Positions 33,283 through 41,634 of a DNA stretch of 59,384 bases are shown in pieces. The notes beneath the pieces were generated by a model. The model was not told the DNA's origin. It was given only the letters and a program-made list of their open reading frames with translations, and did no database searches. How positions within the stretch are numbered: position 1 is the stretch's first letter; each line of letters begins with the position of its first letter. The translations under genes were made by a program, and so were the position numbers. Origin of the DNA: a virus. The stretch is from IMG/VR virus record IMGVR_UViG_3300042485_000753, positions 1 to 59,384 of that record. One strand, written 5' to 3'.

Positions 33283-34613
33283 TATACCCCTTGTTTGGCT
33301 TCTTCAAAGATTTGCTTGATTTTAACAAAGTCATCGGCTTCAGTCTTATCCAGTCTTTCTTCTACAAGACGGGGCAAGAACAGTGCCGCAATATCGTTAG
33401 ACTCCATGATAGAGTTGGCACGAACGGTAATGATTTTCTTGTCAATCCATTCATCACGTTCTCCATTGATACGCTCACGATCTTTATCTGAAATACCAGA
33501 AACGTTTACACGCAGTTTGCCGTCACTACTTTCAGCAGCAATAGAACCAAACAAGTGAGCATTCTTGCCGTTACCTGGATTGAACCCGCGAACGATCAAG
33601 TCTACTTCAGCTTCAATTTTCAGTTTGATTTGATCTTTAGAAGTTTTGTCTTCCCAAATAGCGTTTGGATTCTTGATCACCGTACCTTCAATACCGTGTG
33701 AAGTCATATCAACATAATGCTTAAATGCTTCATCAAGTGAATAGACGATCTTGGTAGGGATAACATCTACAAATTTACCTTTGATGTTTTGGATAGCAGC
33801 AAAACGGTCTTTGTACCTGGTTTTGTTTTTGCCATCAGCAATAGCATCACTTACTGGTACGCGATCCCATACATAGTAAAAGGGCTTTTGATTAGCTTCA
33901 AAACATCCGCCCTTTAACACACTGTTCAAGACACCATTACCCAGCTCACGGGGCATTACTTTACCATCTTCAAGTACCAACAATTCACCGTGATAGCAGT
34001 AACCTTCATCAGCTACGTTGACAAACTCCTGAATAAAGTCTTTGAATTCGGTGTTAGCAAAAAGAGTGCCATTGCGGCTAGTAATCTTGGTAATAAGATC
34101 GGGATACAGATAAATGTTAGCAAACATCCCGTCTGCTTTTTCTTGCGAATAAACACCAGCTTTCCAATCAAAGTTAGCAATATTGCTGCCTTTCATTAGA
34201 GAGCAACGCATGTAGGGATATTCAGGAATAGTGTTGGGAAACATTTTGTTGATTGTAGCAACACTGATACCGCAACGCAGATCGCCCTTGATCATGTTGA
34301 TGGCTATAGTGGCTTCTTCTGCTGTCAAAGTATTGAGCATAGCTTCAACTTCAGCACGAGCAGCATTACCTGTGACACTTCTGCTGGTCAGACGATCAAG
34401 CAATGTTTCTACTTGATCCCAAATATTAACCAGTGTGTTAGTACCTACAGAAGTTTGTTCCATTTTCTTGATGCCGTAAACATACTCAGGAGAGTAAGCA
34501 CGGTTAAGCAAACGAATGAACTTAGGTTCTTGTTTACCAAACTCATTAACTTTACTTTCTTTGAACAAACGACTTTGATCGGAATTTATTACTTCAATGA
34601 AATTAGAAAACAT
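33282..34613 (-). CDS. ATP-dependent DNA ligase (T4 type)
   Basis: 443 residues. The adenylation motif EKADGM places the active Lys at K159, the same position as in T4 gp30. KLKIEAEVDLIVRGF fits motif V. It seals nicks in replication and repair. A sigma70 promoter at 34642-34669 and AAGGATC precede the ATG. Confidence 0.93.
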   Translation of the reverse strand: MFSNFIEVINSDQSRLFKESKVNEFGKQEPKFIRLLNRAYSPEYVYGIKKMEQTSVGTNTLVNIWDQVETLLDRLTSRSVTGNAARAEVEAMLNTLTAEEATIAINMIKGDLRCGISVATINKMFPNTIPEYPYMRCSLMKGSNIANFDWKAGVYSQEKADGMFANIYLYPDLITKITSRNGTLFANTEFKDFIQEFVNVADEGYCYHGELLVLEDGKVMPRELGNGVLNSVLKGGCFEANQKPFYYVWDRVPVSDAIADGKNKTRYKDRFAAIQNIKGKFVDVIPTKIVYSLDEAFKHYVDMTSHGIEGTVIKNPNAIWEDKTSKDQIKLKIEAEVDLIVRGFNPGNGKNAHLFGSIAAESSDGKLRVNVSGISDKDRERINGERDEWIDKKIITVRANSIMESNDIAALFLPRLVEERLDKTEADDFVKIKQIFEEAKQGV

Positions 34614-34641
34614 AACAGATCCTTAACTAAGTAGAAATTCT

Positions 34642-34669
34642 ATTATACAGGAATTACAAGAAATGTCAA
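34642..34669 (-). promoter_or_regulatory. Sigma70 promoter for DNA ligase
   Basis: TTGACA, 16 bases, TATAAT. Lacks the conserved early-gene leader. Confidence 0.9.
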
Positions 34670-34677
34670 GTACTAAC

Positions 34678-35070
34678 TTAGTGAATTTGCTCTATATAAA
34701 ACGGCCCCGGAACTAAAAGTTTGGGTACACTAATTTCCCATCCCTGGTCTGCGTACTGCATAGTAGATTCTAAGAGATCAGATGCTCTTGCTTTTTCCCA
34801 AGTCCATTCAATCGTTTCTTTTTCTATAGCAGTAAAATTACCAGAATATGTAAACTTAGTGCCTTGAAGGTTACCAGGATTATGTTTGCTATAACTGGTA
34901 TCAATGGTCCAGTCTTTTTCCTCACTATAAGGGAGTTCTAATGCGCTAGCAACAAAACCCATATCTGATGAATACGTATCTATTACTTGCCAACGTCTAT
35001 TTGTACTTGCTTGATACGCTTGAACAAAAATAGAAACTGTATTACCTTGTTTGGAACCTACTGTAAACAT
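34678..35070 (-). CDS. Hypothetical protein
   Basis: 130 residues; TNRRWQVIDTYSSDMGFVASALELPYSEEKDWTIDTSYS. No recognised domain. Shares a base with the next gene. Confidence 0.6.
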   Translation of the reverse strand: MFTVGSKQGNTVSIFVQAYQASTNRRWQVIDTYSSDMGFVASALELPYSEEKDWTIDTSYSKHNPGNLQGTKFTYSGNFTAIEKETIEWTWEKARASDLLESTMQYADQGWEISVPKLLVPGPFYIEQIH

Positions 35071-35408
35071 TAATTACTCTCCCTAAGTTTTCTTACTAGA
35101 TTTTCATTGCGAAGGTCTTGCTCTTTTCTTTCTCGTTTTTTGTCGTTCAGCTTTCCTATAACCATGCTGTCATAGTTTCTAGCCCACTCAATACCGCGAA
35201 GCCATATTTTAAGGTCTTCAATTTCACCCACGAATAGTTCAGCATCGCGTGAATATACAGGAAGAGCCTCGTTATCTTTAGGAAACAAGGATACCACATC
35301 ACCACGGCCGCCGCGGTACTCGTGTTTAGAGTGACCCAAACGAAATCCCAGTTTATCGCAATTTTCTTTAAGCCTTTCTATTTCTAAGATTAAACTATAA
35401 CCTGACAT
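35070..35408 (-). CDS. Hypothetical protein
   Basis: 112 residues; SLILEIERLKENCDKLGFRLGHSKHEYRGGRGDVVSLFPKDNEALPV, then a charged C-terminus. Own promoter at 35439-35466. Function unknown. Confidence 0.65.
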   Translation of the reverse strand: MSGYSLILEIERLKENCDKLGFRLGHSKHEYRGGRGDVVSLFPKDNEALPVYSRDAELFVGEIEDLKIWLRGIEWARNYDSMVIGKLNDKKRERKEQDLRNENLVRKLRESN

Positions 35409-35438
35409 TATAAATCTCTTTAGAGTTTAAGATTATTA

Positions 35439-35466
35439 ATTATACACTGAAAACAAACGTTGTCAA
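35439..35466 (-). promoter_or_regulatory. Sigma70 promoter
   Basis: TTGACA, 16 bases, TATAAT. Drives the genes 34678-35408. Confidence 0.85.
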
Positions 35467-35669
35467 TCGGATTTGGTAACAGCTTTATGAAAGTGTAGCA
35501 TATAATCATACGAGGTTTCATGTTTACAAACATTTACACATTTAACCACATGATTAGCTAAATGTGTAGAACTTGTGTACATTACCAATTTATCAAACAT
35601 GGTATCAATAACGGAGTAATATTTTACTCCGTTAGGATTAAAGCTAATTTCAATCATTCCCCTATTCAT
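35463..35669 (-). CDS. Hypothetical protein
   Basis: 68 residues; MIEISFNPNGVKYYSVIDTMFDKLVMYTSS. Its ATG overlaps the stop of the preceding small membrane gene (ATGA). Function unknown. Confidence 0.6.
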   Translation of the reverse strand: MNRGMIEISFNPNGVKYYSVIDTMFDKLVMYTSSTHLANHVVKCVNVCKHETSYDYMLHFHKAVTKSD

Positions 35670-35776
35670 TTAAACAGATTAGTTACTAACTGATATGTAG
35701 TAATAGGGGCAATCAGTACAAACATTGAAATTATAAAAAAAGTATAAAGTATTACTGATTTGATCTTTTTTAACAC
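35666..35776 (-). CDS. Small membrane protein (36 residues, GTG start)
   Basis: GTG start 8 bases after GAGGA; LKKIKSVILYTFFIISMFVLIAPITTYQLV is one membrane segment. Fits between its neighbours with ATGA coupling. May be a small phage membrane modulator; unproven. Confidence 0.6.
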   Translation of the reverse strand: MLKKIKSVILYTFFIISMFVLIAPITTYQLVTNLFK

Positions 35777-35813
35777 TTATCTATCCTCACATTGAGCAAA
35801 AGCAGATTAAACT

Positions 35814-35984
35814 TCAATCTGCATACTCAAACTGATCTTCTAATGTACTCAACTTTTGTTCTAAGGACTCATGTGATTTCATCTCAACTTCACACATATA
35901 GTCGTTTTCTGAGTAATATTCGTACAAAACAGCACGAAGTACTTGCAGTTCATCAAAACTTAACTCTACAGTGTTCTTGCTCAT
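35814..35984 (-). CDS. Small acidic protein (56 residues)
   Basis: MSKNTVELSFDELQVLRAVLYEYYSENDYMCEVEMKSHE. AGGAGAG ribosome site and a cassette promoter (36019-36046) precede it. Acidic helical protein; function unknown. Confidence 0.8.
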   Translation of the reverse strand: MSKNTVELSFDELQVLRAVLYEYYSENDYMCEVEMKSHESLEQKLSTLEDQFEYAD

Positions 35985-36018
35985 GTGCTACTCTCCTGTT
36001 TCATCAATTTATACAGTT

Positions 36019-36046
36019 AGTATAGCACATTCTACCCAAATGTCAA
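36019..36046 (-). promoter_or_regulatory. Sigma70 early promoter cassette with palindrome
   Basis: TTGACA, 16 bases, TATACT. A perfect inverted repeat TACCCAAA-9-TTTGGGTA (36033-36057) straddles the -35, as at 23514. Conserved AT-rich upstream tract. Confidence 0.88.
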
Positions 36047-36088
36047 GCCTTTGGGTAAAATAAAAACTCTTTATAAATCAACAACTTA

Positions 36089-36298
36089 CTAAGGGGTGTA
36101 AGTAAGCTCCATTCCAAACTTGTTCCCTATATAGTGTTTTCCAGTATTCATCAGCACGATTTTCTCGTTGGCCAAGTATATAGTAATAGCTTTGTTCGTC
36201 ATTTCTGCAACTTCTACTTCAACCTTTTTACCGGTATTGGTGTTAGTTACAGTAATAGTTTTGGGGCGGTTATCGCCAAACTTAGTATTAGGTCTCAT
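36089..36298 (-). CDS. Hypothetical protein
   Basis: 69 residues; RPKTITVTNTNTGKKVEVEVAEMTNKAITIYLANEKIVL, beta-rich. Overlaps the DEDD nuclease gene by 4 bases. Function unknown. Confidence 0.65.
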   Translation of the reverse strand: MRPNTKFGDNRPKTITVTNTNTGKKVEVEVAEMTNKAITIYLANEKIVLMNTGKHYIGNKFGMELTYTP

Positions 36299-36723
36299 AG
36301 TAGTTTACTCTCAATATCAGCTTCCCATAATGCTTTGGCGTCTTCTAAAGCATTGTGTAAAAGTTTGCTGTTCACGGCACTTAAATCTCTACGCACTTCA
36401 CAAGTAAAATTAGGTATGTTCAACATAATACCCGGGCCAGTAATTATTGCCGCACAAAAGTGTGCGATATCTTCAGGCCAATCCGCAATTAAGTGTAAAC
36501 TAGTAAATTCGTTTAAGAATCCAAATAACTTCATTCTAAAGATATGCTCAGGTACAGGATCTTTGTTCAATATAGGCATAACATTTTGTGCTACCCAAGA
36601 TTTTGGATTAGTACATTCTAAGACTTCATAAAATTCTGATCCATCCTCAGCCACTAATGCCATAGAAATAAGTTCACCCTTAAACTCGTTAAACTCTGTG
36701 TCAATATAAATTCTCACTTGCAA
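36295..36723 (-). CDS. DEDD-type 3'-5' exonuclease
   Basis: 142 residues. D8-x-E10 (YIDTEF), the second acid in IADWPEDIAHFC, and H-x4-D in LLHNALEDAK give a DEDDh active site. Similar to small phage exonucleases that trim RNA or DNA. Overlaps the next gene by 10 bases. Confidence 0.8.
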   Translation of the reverse strand: MQVRIYIDTEFNEFKGELISMALVAEDGSEFYEVLECTNPKSWVAQNVMPILNKDPVPEHIFRMKLFGFLNEFTSLHLIADWPEDIAHFCAAIITGPGIMLNIPNFTCEVRRDLSAVNSKLLHNALEDAKALWEADIESKLL

Positions 36724-37088
36724 TCTACCTCAATGTTTCTAATCCATCGTTTCACACAATCAACAAGCACATGCTTTTGTGTGATGTTTTTGTATCCCAA
36801 AGGAGACCAATCATCCGTTTCTAGCATGGTTTTTACTGTACTATAGTCTAGAACAGGAATGCTTTCCTCACCTGCCATCCACATAGCCAAATACTGATCT
36901 TCTCTTTTTTCAGATTTATCTCCGCCCATTGAGTGCCAAAAGATATACCAATCGCTTATTTCAGCATCTGGAGTTTTATTTTCTTTACACCACTTTTCAG
37001 TAGCTTCTAAACCGTCACCGATAAGAGCAATATATTCTTTATCAGTTAACTCACAGTTAATGATACTACCCCAACGAACATAACTCAT
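36714..37088 (-). CDS. Hypothetical protein
   Basis: 124 residues; SIINCELTDKEYIALIGDGLEATEKWCKENK, later WSPLGYKNITQKHVLVDCV. Function unknown. Confidence 0.6.
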   Translation of the reverse strand: MSYVRWGSIINCELTDKEYIALIGDGLEATEKWCKENKTPDAEISDWYIFWHSMGGDKSEKREDQYLAMWMAGEESIPVLDYSTVKTMLETDDWSPLGYKNITQKHVLVDCVKRWIRNIEVDCK

Positions 37089-37291
37089 TTTAGTTTTTCT
37101 TCAGCTACTAATTTTTCATAGTCATGAAAAAGATTTTCAAACTTGATTTGGTATAATGTGAAAAGACCTAGTAGAGCATTTTGCATTTCGTTTTCATCTT
37201 TATACAACCGTTCACAATGGTAAACTGCTTTTAAGTCATCAACAACTTGCCAGCATTCTTGTATCTTTTGTTCTAGGTCGAATTTATCCAT
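37085..37291 (-). CDS. Small helical protein
   Basis: 68 residues from the ATG at 37291, which overlaps the stop of the preceding small gene (ATGGATAA). MDKFDLEQKIQECWQVVDDLKAVYHCERLYK is mainly helical. Function unknown. Confidence 0.65.
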   Translation of the reverse strand: MDKFDLEQKIQECWQVVDDLKAVYHCERLYKDENEMQNALLGLFTLYQIKFENLFHDYEKLVAEEKLK

Positions 37292-37451
37292 TATGTGTTT
37301 CTTTTGCTTGTTGTTCATGATTGCGTCTAACGAATTCTTGATAGTCATACGCTTGTTGACTCAACCGATTACGAGACCTAACCCTTCGGTCTCGAAGTTT
37401 TAAATCAGTGGCAGTTGGCTTTTTAAAAAAGTTAATCAGTTTTTCTTTCAT
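37284..37451 (-). CDS. Small basic protein (55 residues)
   Basis: MKEKLINFFKKPTATDLKLRDRRVRSRNRL, strongly basic. Interlocks with both neighbours by start/stop overlaps. Could bind nucleic acid; function unknown. Confidence 0.75.
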   Translation of the reverse strand: MKEKLINFFKKPTATDLKLRDRRVRSRNRLSQQAYDYQEFVRRNHEQQAKETHNG

Positions 37452-37791
37452 GTTTCTTCTCAAAGTTATTAATAGAGTTTTCTACTGCTTGAATCCAATT
37501 TTTAGCAGCTTGTGGTTTCAGTAAAATTTCATGCTCTTGTTTATTAAGACCAGTAAACAAAATACTAGCAGCTTGCTTAACGCGATCCCAAAAACTTTTC
37601 GGGAACTTGTTGTACATAGTCAAATAGAAGCTAACACTGATATCTGGAATATCGTCCCATTGTTTTTCTACTTCTATTCTAGTGTCTACCGCATGATTGT
37701 GACTAGTACATTCACACTCAATACGATAACATACTGAGTCACTAAATTCTTGTATTTTGGATATACCTGTTGCTGGCTTTTCTGCTTTCAT
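37432..37791 (-). CDS. Hypothetical protein
   Basis: 119 residues from ATG 37791, which follows the upstream stop; a TTG 12 bases earlier is an alternative. YRIECECTSHNHAVDTRIEVEKQWDD has Cys and His near each other; no clear motif. Function unknown. Confidence 0.65.
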   Translation of the reverse strand: MKAEKPATGISKIQEFSDSVCYRIECECTSHNHAVDTRIEVEKQWDDIPDISVSFYLTMYNKFPKSFWDRVKQAASILFTGLNKQEHEILLKPQAAKNWIQAVENSINNFEKKHERKTD

Positions 37792-37793
37792 AC

Positions 37794-38528
37794 CTAATCC
37801 CAAAGTCCTCTGTAGTGCTTAGCGAACAGTCTCAAACCATTTTGAATACGATCATTTACTTTTTTCATACCTTCATGATCAATAGTGAAAGTATCGTTTT
37901 CACCTTTAATCATTTCATACAAACCGTCTTCGCGTTTTACTGTAAGAGTTTCGTGGTTGCCGGAGTAAAACTCATGTTCCCAATCATCGTCTACTAGCTT
38001 TTCAAAAGCCCAGATCATTTCATCAAGCGCGTAATCCCAACGCTTAAAATGGTTGTCGTCAGTATCCCAATCGTTTTCCTTTGCAGGGGCTGATGTACTC
38101 TTTAGTTCGTCAGGTACATCTTCATCGTCAACAAACGGTGCACCATGCGTAGTGTCTTTTAGTTGCTTAAGCATGGGCAAAATAATCATGCTTAAAGTAT
38201 GATCAACGCTCCAAGTATCCCAGGGATCAATTTGAATCTTGATCACACGCTCACCTTGTAGTTTAGCTATTAGGCTCAAGGCGCCGCAGATTAGTTTAGA
38301 GACCCAAGTTTGCTTGCGTTCTTCTTTACCAAACATAGGTCTTTTTTCACCTACTTCAGGCTCAGACTCTACATAACCATATGCTAGCCACTCGCCAAAG
38401 TCGTGTACCCAATCTGGCTTACGTTTGAAGCCGTATTCGTCTTTTACTGGCTTAGCCCAAAAGCAAAGAAGTTCTGCTAACTGATATGGCCCAAAGTAAT
38501 CCTTGTACTTTCCTATTTTTATTTTCAT
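37794..38528 (-). CDS. Conserved phage protein (244 residues)
   Basis: Contains IDPWDTWSVDHTLSMIILPMLKQLKDTTHGAPFVDDEDVPDEL and WDYALDEMIWAFEKLVDDDWEHEFYSG, which I recognise as a conserved protein of many T4-like phages of unknown function. No catalytic motif visible. Confidence 0.75.
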   Translation of the reverse strand: MKIKIGKYKDYFGPYQLAELLCFWAKPVKDEYGFKRKPDWVHDFGEWLAYGYVESEPEVGEKRPMFGKEERKQTWVSKLICGALSLIAKLQGERVIKIQIDPWDTWSVDHTLSMIILPMLKQLKDTTHGAPFVDDEDVPDELKSTSAPAKENDWDTDDNHFKRWDYALDEMIWAFEKLVDDDWEHEFYSGNHETLTVKREDGLYEMIKGENDTFTIDHEGMKKVNDRIQNGLRLFAKHYRGLWD

Positions 38529-39193
38529 TTAATCCCCGTTCTTACGTTGCTTAATCTAGTAGTTTCGTGTTTGGTATATTGATCAATAAATAGTGCCTTA
38601 ACAATAGCATTAGCAGTTACTACACTATTAACACCAATTAGTCTTTTATTCTTAGTAGAGTATGTAATCATTTTATTATCAGTAGTAATAGCAGTTATAT
38701 AATGTCTTTCCCATTCTTCAGAATAATATGACTTTATAATCTTAAAGTTAACTTGTACTTTGTCGCCTTCTAAACCCACATAACTATGGTTACATTCTCT
38801 TACTTGTCTAAACTGTTCGTCTTTTAACTGTTCTCTGATTACAGCATGAGGTGCTGAGGCAATATACGCAATATTTTTATCAGTAAGTTTTAACTCATCA
38901 TCGGATGCCAAGTTGATCAGCTTTTTAAAATAGTCATGTAGCTTATCTTCAGATAGCATTTTAAAAAGCATACCTTTTAGATAATTGCGAACTTCTGTAC
39001 CATCTTTAATACTTTGTTCACTGATTTTGTCAGTGTTGAATGCGTAAAATTGAATCAGTTCTCGGTTAGCTTGTTTACCCTGATGATCTTCTGAATATGT
39101 AATATCTTCAGGTTTTAAGTAACCGTTATTAATGCTAAGTGCCTGACAACTAGCACCCCAAATAAGTTCAACTGTGATATCAGGCATGTTCAT
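38525..39193 (-). CDS. Hypothetical protein
   Basis: 222 residues; TVELIWGASCQALSINNGYLKPEDITYSEDHQGKQAN, later NSVVTANAIVKALFIDQYTKHETTRLSNVR. No recognised family. Overlaps its neighbour by 4 bases. Confidence 0.65.
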   Translation of the reverse strand: MNMPDITVELIWGASCQALSINNGYLKPEDITYSEDHQGKQANRELIQFYAFNTDKISEQSIKDGTEVRNYLKGMLFKMLSEDKLHDYFKKLINLASDDELKLTDKNIAYIASAPHAVIREQLKDEQFRQVRECNHSYVGLEGDKVQVNFKIIKSYYSEEWERHYITAITTDNKMITYSTKNKRLIGVNSVVTANAIVKALFIDQYTKHETTRLSNVRTGIK

Positions 39194-39197
39194 TTTG

Positions 39198-39371
39198 TTA
39201 GCCTAGTAGTGTATTAGATTCGTCTATGTGAACCAGTACTTTTTTCGCTTCTTGTTTAGCTATAGCGGAAATAAGCCTAAGTGCTTGATAAAGTTCTTTA
39301 TCAGACTTGGGCTCTTTGATTTCTTTAACAGCAGCTTCCAAAACTCTTGCAATACGATCATTTACCATCAT
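39198..39371 (-). CDS. Small helical protein
   Basis: 57 residues from the double ATG at 39371, chosen because GAGGTG precedes it; a longer start at 39437 overlaps the next gene by 80 bases. DRIARVLEAAVKEIKEPKSDKELYQALRLISAIAKQEAKK. Function unknown. Confidence 0.6.
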   Translation of the reverse strand: MMVNDRIARVLEAAVKEIKEPKSDKELYQALRLISAIAKQEAKKVLVHIDESNTLLG

Positions 39372-39513
39372 GGTCTGCACCTCGTGATTTAAGCTTGACT
39401 TTGCTTTCTCTACGCAAAGCTTTGAAAGTCTTGCCATGCGCTACTGATTGCTTGTTAGAGCGTATCATAGCTAATACAACATGATTTCTGGGTTTCATTT
39501 TCTTGTCGCTCAT
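39358..39513 (-). CDS. Small basic protein (51 residues)
   Basis: MSDKKMKPRNHVVLAMIRSNKQSVAHGKTFKALRRESK, typical of a small basic phage protein. Cassette promoter immediately upstream gives a very short leader with no clear ribosome site. Function unknown. Confidence 0.65.
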   Translation of the reverse strand: MSDKKMKPRNHVVLAMIRSNKQSVAHGKTFKALRRESKVKLKSRGADHDGK

Positions 39514-39530
39514 AATCTAATATATATGCT

Positions 39531-39558
39531 ATTATAGCATAAACGGACAATAAGTCAA
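39531..39558 (-). promoter_or_regulatory. Sigma70 early promoter cassette
   Basis: TTGACT, 16 bases, TATAAT, preceded by the AT-rich tract. Drives 39358-39513 and the genes downstream. Confidence 0.9.
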
Positions 39559-39601
39559 GCCTTTTTGCGAAATAAAACCTTAGTTAAAACAATAACTTAC
39601 G

Positions 39602-40045
39602 TTAATTGACAGATAAAGTTACGGGGATCAAGCTTCCTACTACTGGGCTAAAGCTTCTGTACACGGTGTGATAGCTACCATTTACGTCAACTGTTACTTT
39701 GTACTGAGAAACTTGTTGTACAGTAAAGGGTTCACTCACGCATTGATTTCTAGTTACTGTTCTGTCACCTGCTTGATTTTGCCCTATAGCTGCACCAGTT
39801 ACAGCACCAACCGCTGTTGCGATATCTCTACCTGAGCCTCCGCCAACTTGATTACCAAGGGCTGCACCAATTGCGCCACCTAGCAAAGTGCCGCCGATTG
39901 ATCTGCGAGTTTCTGTTACAGGAGCGCATACTTCACGATGCTGAGTACTCGTGGTATACACCGGTTCAGTAGCAACTACTTTTGCATCAACAGCAAATAC
40001 ATTAAAACTTACCATTGCAAGTACTAAAAACAAAAACGCTTTCAT
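39602..40045 (-). CDS. Exported glycine-zipper protein
   Basis: 147 residues. A signal peptide (MKAFLFLVLAMVSFNVFA, cut near residue 18) leads into a glycine-zipper region (SIGGTLLGGAIGAALGNQVGGG... GAVTGAAIGQNQAG), as in the Rick_17kDa/SlyB group. No lipobox Cys follows the signal. Expected in the periplasm or outer membrane of a Gram-negative host. Late box upstream. Confidence 0.85.
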   Translation of the reverse strand: MKAFLFLVLAMVSFNVFAVDAKVVATEPVYTTSTQHREVCAPVTETRRSIGGTLLGGAIGAALGNQVGGGSGRDIATAVGAVTGAAIGQNQAGDRTVTRNQCVSEPFTVQQVSQYKVTVDVNGSYHTVYRSFSPVVGSLIPVTLSVN

Positions 40046-40075
40046 GTCTATCTCCTATGTGTTATACTATAGTAC

Positions 40076-40082
40076 TATTTAT
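40076..40082 (-). promoter_or_regulatory. Late-promoter-like box ATAAATA
   Basis: AATAAATAGTACTATAG, about 30 bases upstream of the glycine-zipper gene, which has an AGGAGATA ribosome site. Confidence 0.55.
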
Positions 40083-40111
40083 TCTATCCAATATACAACT
40101 ATTTTGGGTAA

Positions 40112-40276
40112 TTATCTACCCCTACCAGTTCGCTTTACTACGCCCTGGCTTGAATGTCCTTTTTGCGGTTTTGGCTTATTACCTTTTTGATATGAATTAT
40201 TGCTTGTTTTCATCTTGTTAAGCATTTCACCATAAACACTGTTTTTTACTACTTTTTTGTTTTCATTGTCGCTCAT
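40112..40276 (-). CDS. Small basic protein (54 residues)
   Basis: MSDNENKKVVKNSVYGEMLNKMKTSNNSYQKGNKPKPQKGHSSQGVVKRTGRGR, strongly basic and disordered. ATG chosen after GAGGTG; the longer frame lacks a site. Function unknown. Confidence 0.7.
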   Translation of the reverse strand: MSDNENKKVVKNSVYGEMLNKMKTSNNSYQKGNKPKPQKGHSSQGVVKRTGRGR

Positions 40277-40281
40277 ACTAT

Positions 40282-40689
40282 TCACCTCACTGAGTCTAAG
40301 TATTCTTGTAGTGTACCGTATATGGTCATCCACATTGCTATTTTATCATCATAAATTATGATTTCAGGTTCTGTTTTTACATCTTTATTTAATTTGATAA
40401 TATAAAAAGGACATTTTATCTTTTTACTTAAAGATAAGGTATAACTGTTAGGATTGTTTAAAATACTAGTATAATCGGTTTTGTTTGTAAATAATGGAAA
40501 CTTATAATGTGCTATATTAGCTTCTGTAAATGCTTCGTATCCGTCATCTTTCAACCTTAAGCTCTGCCCACCTCTGCCACTTACCCACCATTTGAACATT
40601 GATTGTTCAACCGTAAAACTACGATGTTTACTATGCTCAGGTAGTTCTTTAAATACAGCTTCAGTGATTTCTAACTTGGTGTTACTCAT
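40282..40689 (-). CDS. Conserved phage protein
   Basis: 135 residues; KWWVSGRGGQSLRLKDDGYEAFTEANIAHYKFPLF and later KIKCPFYIIKLN, a conserved protein of marine phages. Function unknown. Confidence 0.65.
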   Translation of the reverse strand: MSNTKLEITEAVFKELPEHSKHRSFTVEQSMFKWWVSGRGGQSLRLKDDGYEAFTEANIAHYKFPLFTNKTDYTSILNNPNSYTLSLSKKIKCPFYIIKLNKDVKTEPEIIIYDDKIAMWMTIYGTLQEYLDSVR

Positions 40690-40981
40690 CTGAATCGGGG
40701 TAAACTTGTCTACCAGAGTTCATAAAGACTACAGTGAACTTATTAGTTTTAAACTGCGTATTAAGCTTTTTACATAAGTTTCTTGCGTGACCTGGATTAG
40801 AAAAACTAGTTTTCTTGTATTTAGGTACCGTATCGTTAGACAAGTAATGTGAGGATTTTAAATTGATAGGTTGACCATCTAACACAACAGCCCATATACC
40901 CGCAGCTTCTACGATTTGATCACATTTGTATGTTTGTTTGTCAACTATTTCCATTAATACTTTTGGTTGAGACCTGCTCAC
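40682..40981 (-). CDS. Hypothetical protein
   Basis: 99 residues; VLMEIVDKQTYKCDQIVEAAGIWAVVLDGQPINLKSSHYLS, KFTVVFMNSGRQVYP. Function unknown. Coupled to both neighbours. Confidence 0.65.
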   Translation of the reverse strand: MSRSQPKVLMEIVDKQTYKCDQIVEAAGIWAVVLDGQPINLKSSHYLSNDTVPKYKKTSFSNPGHARNLCKKLNTQFKTNKFTVVFMNSGRQVYPDSDE

Positions 40982-41178
40982 TTAAACGACCCACCTGTTA
41001 GTTCTACTTGGATTACTTCGTCTTTCTTTTGTTCGCTTGTTAGTAGATGTAGGTCAGCTAACAGCTTTGCTATATCATCTCTTAAACCCCTAGCCTCTTG
41101 CATGGAAATTACTACATCTTTGTTTTGCTTTGATTCCATTGCAGATATTTTATCTATAAATCTTTTTATATGTATCAT
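40978..41178 (-). CDS. Small hypothetical protein
   Basis: 66 residues; KQNKDVVISMQEARGLRDDIAKLLADLHLLTSEQKKDE, helical. Function unknown. Confidence 0.6.
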   Translation of the reverse strand: MIHIKRFIDKISAMESKQNKDVVISMQEARGLRDDIAKLLADLHLLTSEQKKDEVIQVELTGGSFK

Positions 41179-41633
41179 CTACTATTTAGTACTTGATTTG
41201 CTTGGATTTCAGATGTAAATGGACCGTGATACTCATAACGCTGAATAAAGATGTATTTCGGGCAAAAAAGTACTTGTATGACACCGTTTTGATTTACAAC
41301 AAACCATCCAGCAACATGAAAACATTTACTCTTAGGTGAAGTAGTGAATAAGTGCAGCTTTCGCTTAACATCCATTACTGAGTTATATACTTTATTAGTA
41401 GTTGGATACTCAGGATATGGATGATTTTGTTTAGATTTTAGATTTTTTATAGATTGAAAAATAATCTTGGTTTTTTGTTTGATATCGTCAGTACTAGCAA
41501 AATGCAAATTAGTACCATTTAATTTTACATCAAAGCCATTTTGGTCGGCAACAACGTTACCAACCTTTTTGTCACCGTCAGTGACAACCCAATACTGATT
41601 TTTTATAATAGGTTTTGCGATCAAGTCTGACAT
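41175..41633 (-). CDS. Conserved phage protein
   Basis: 152 residues. PYPEYPTTNKVYNSVMDVKRKLHLFTTSPKSKCFHVAGWF is conserved among phages. Function unknown. Confidence 0.65.
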   Translation of the reverse strand: MSDLIAKPIIKNQYWVVTDGDKKVGNVVADQNGFDVKLNGTNLHFASTDDIKQKTKIIFQSIKNLKSKQNHPYPEYPTTNKVYNSVMDVKRKLHLFTTSPKSKCFHVAGWFVVNQNGVIQVLFCPKYIFIQRYEYHGPFTSEIQANQVLNSR

Positions 41634-41634
41634 A

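Noticed and set aside
39198-39513. 80-base overlap of two small genes as a true dual-coding region
   Set aside because: The ribosome site GAGGTG supports a later ATG for the 39198 gene, leaving only a short overlap.
39358-39513. ArfA-like ribosome rescue factor
   Set aside because: The small basic protein lacks ArfA's conserved C-terminal segment; only size and charge agree.
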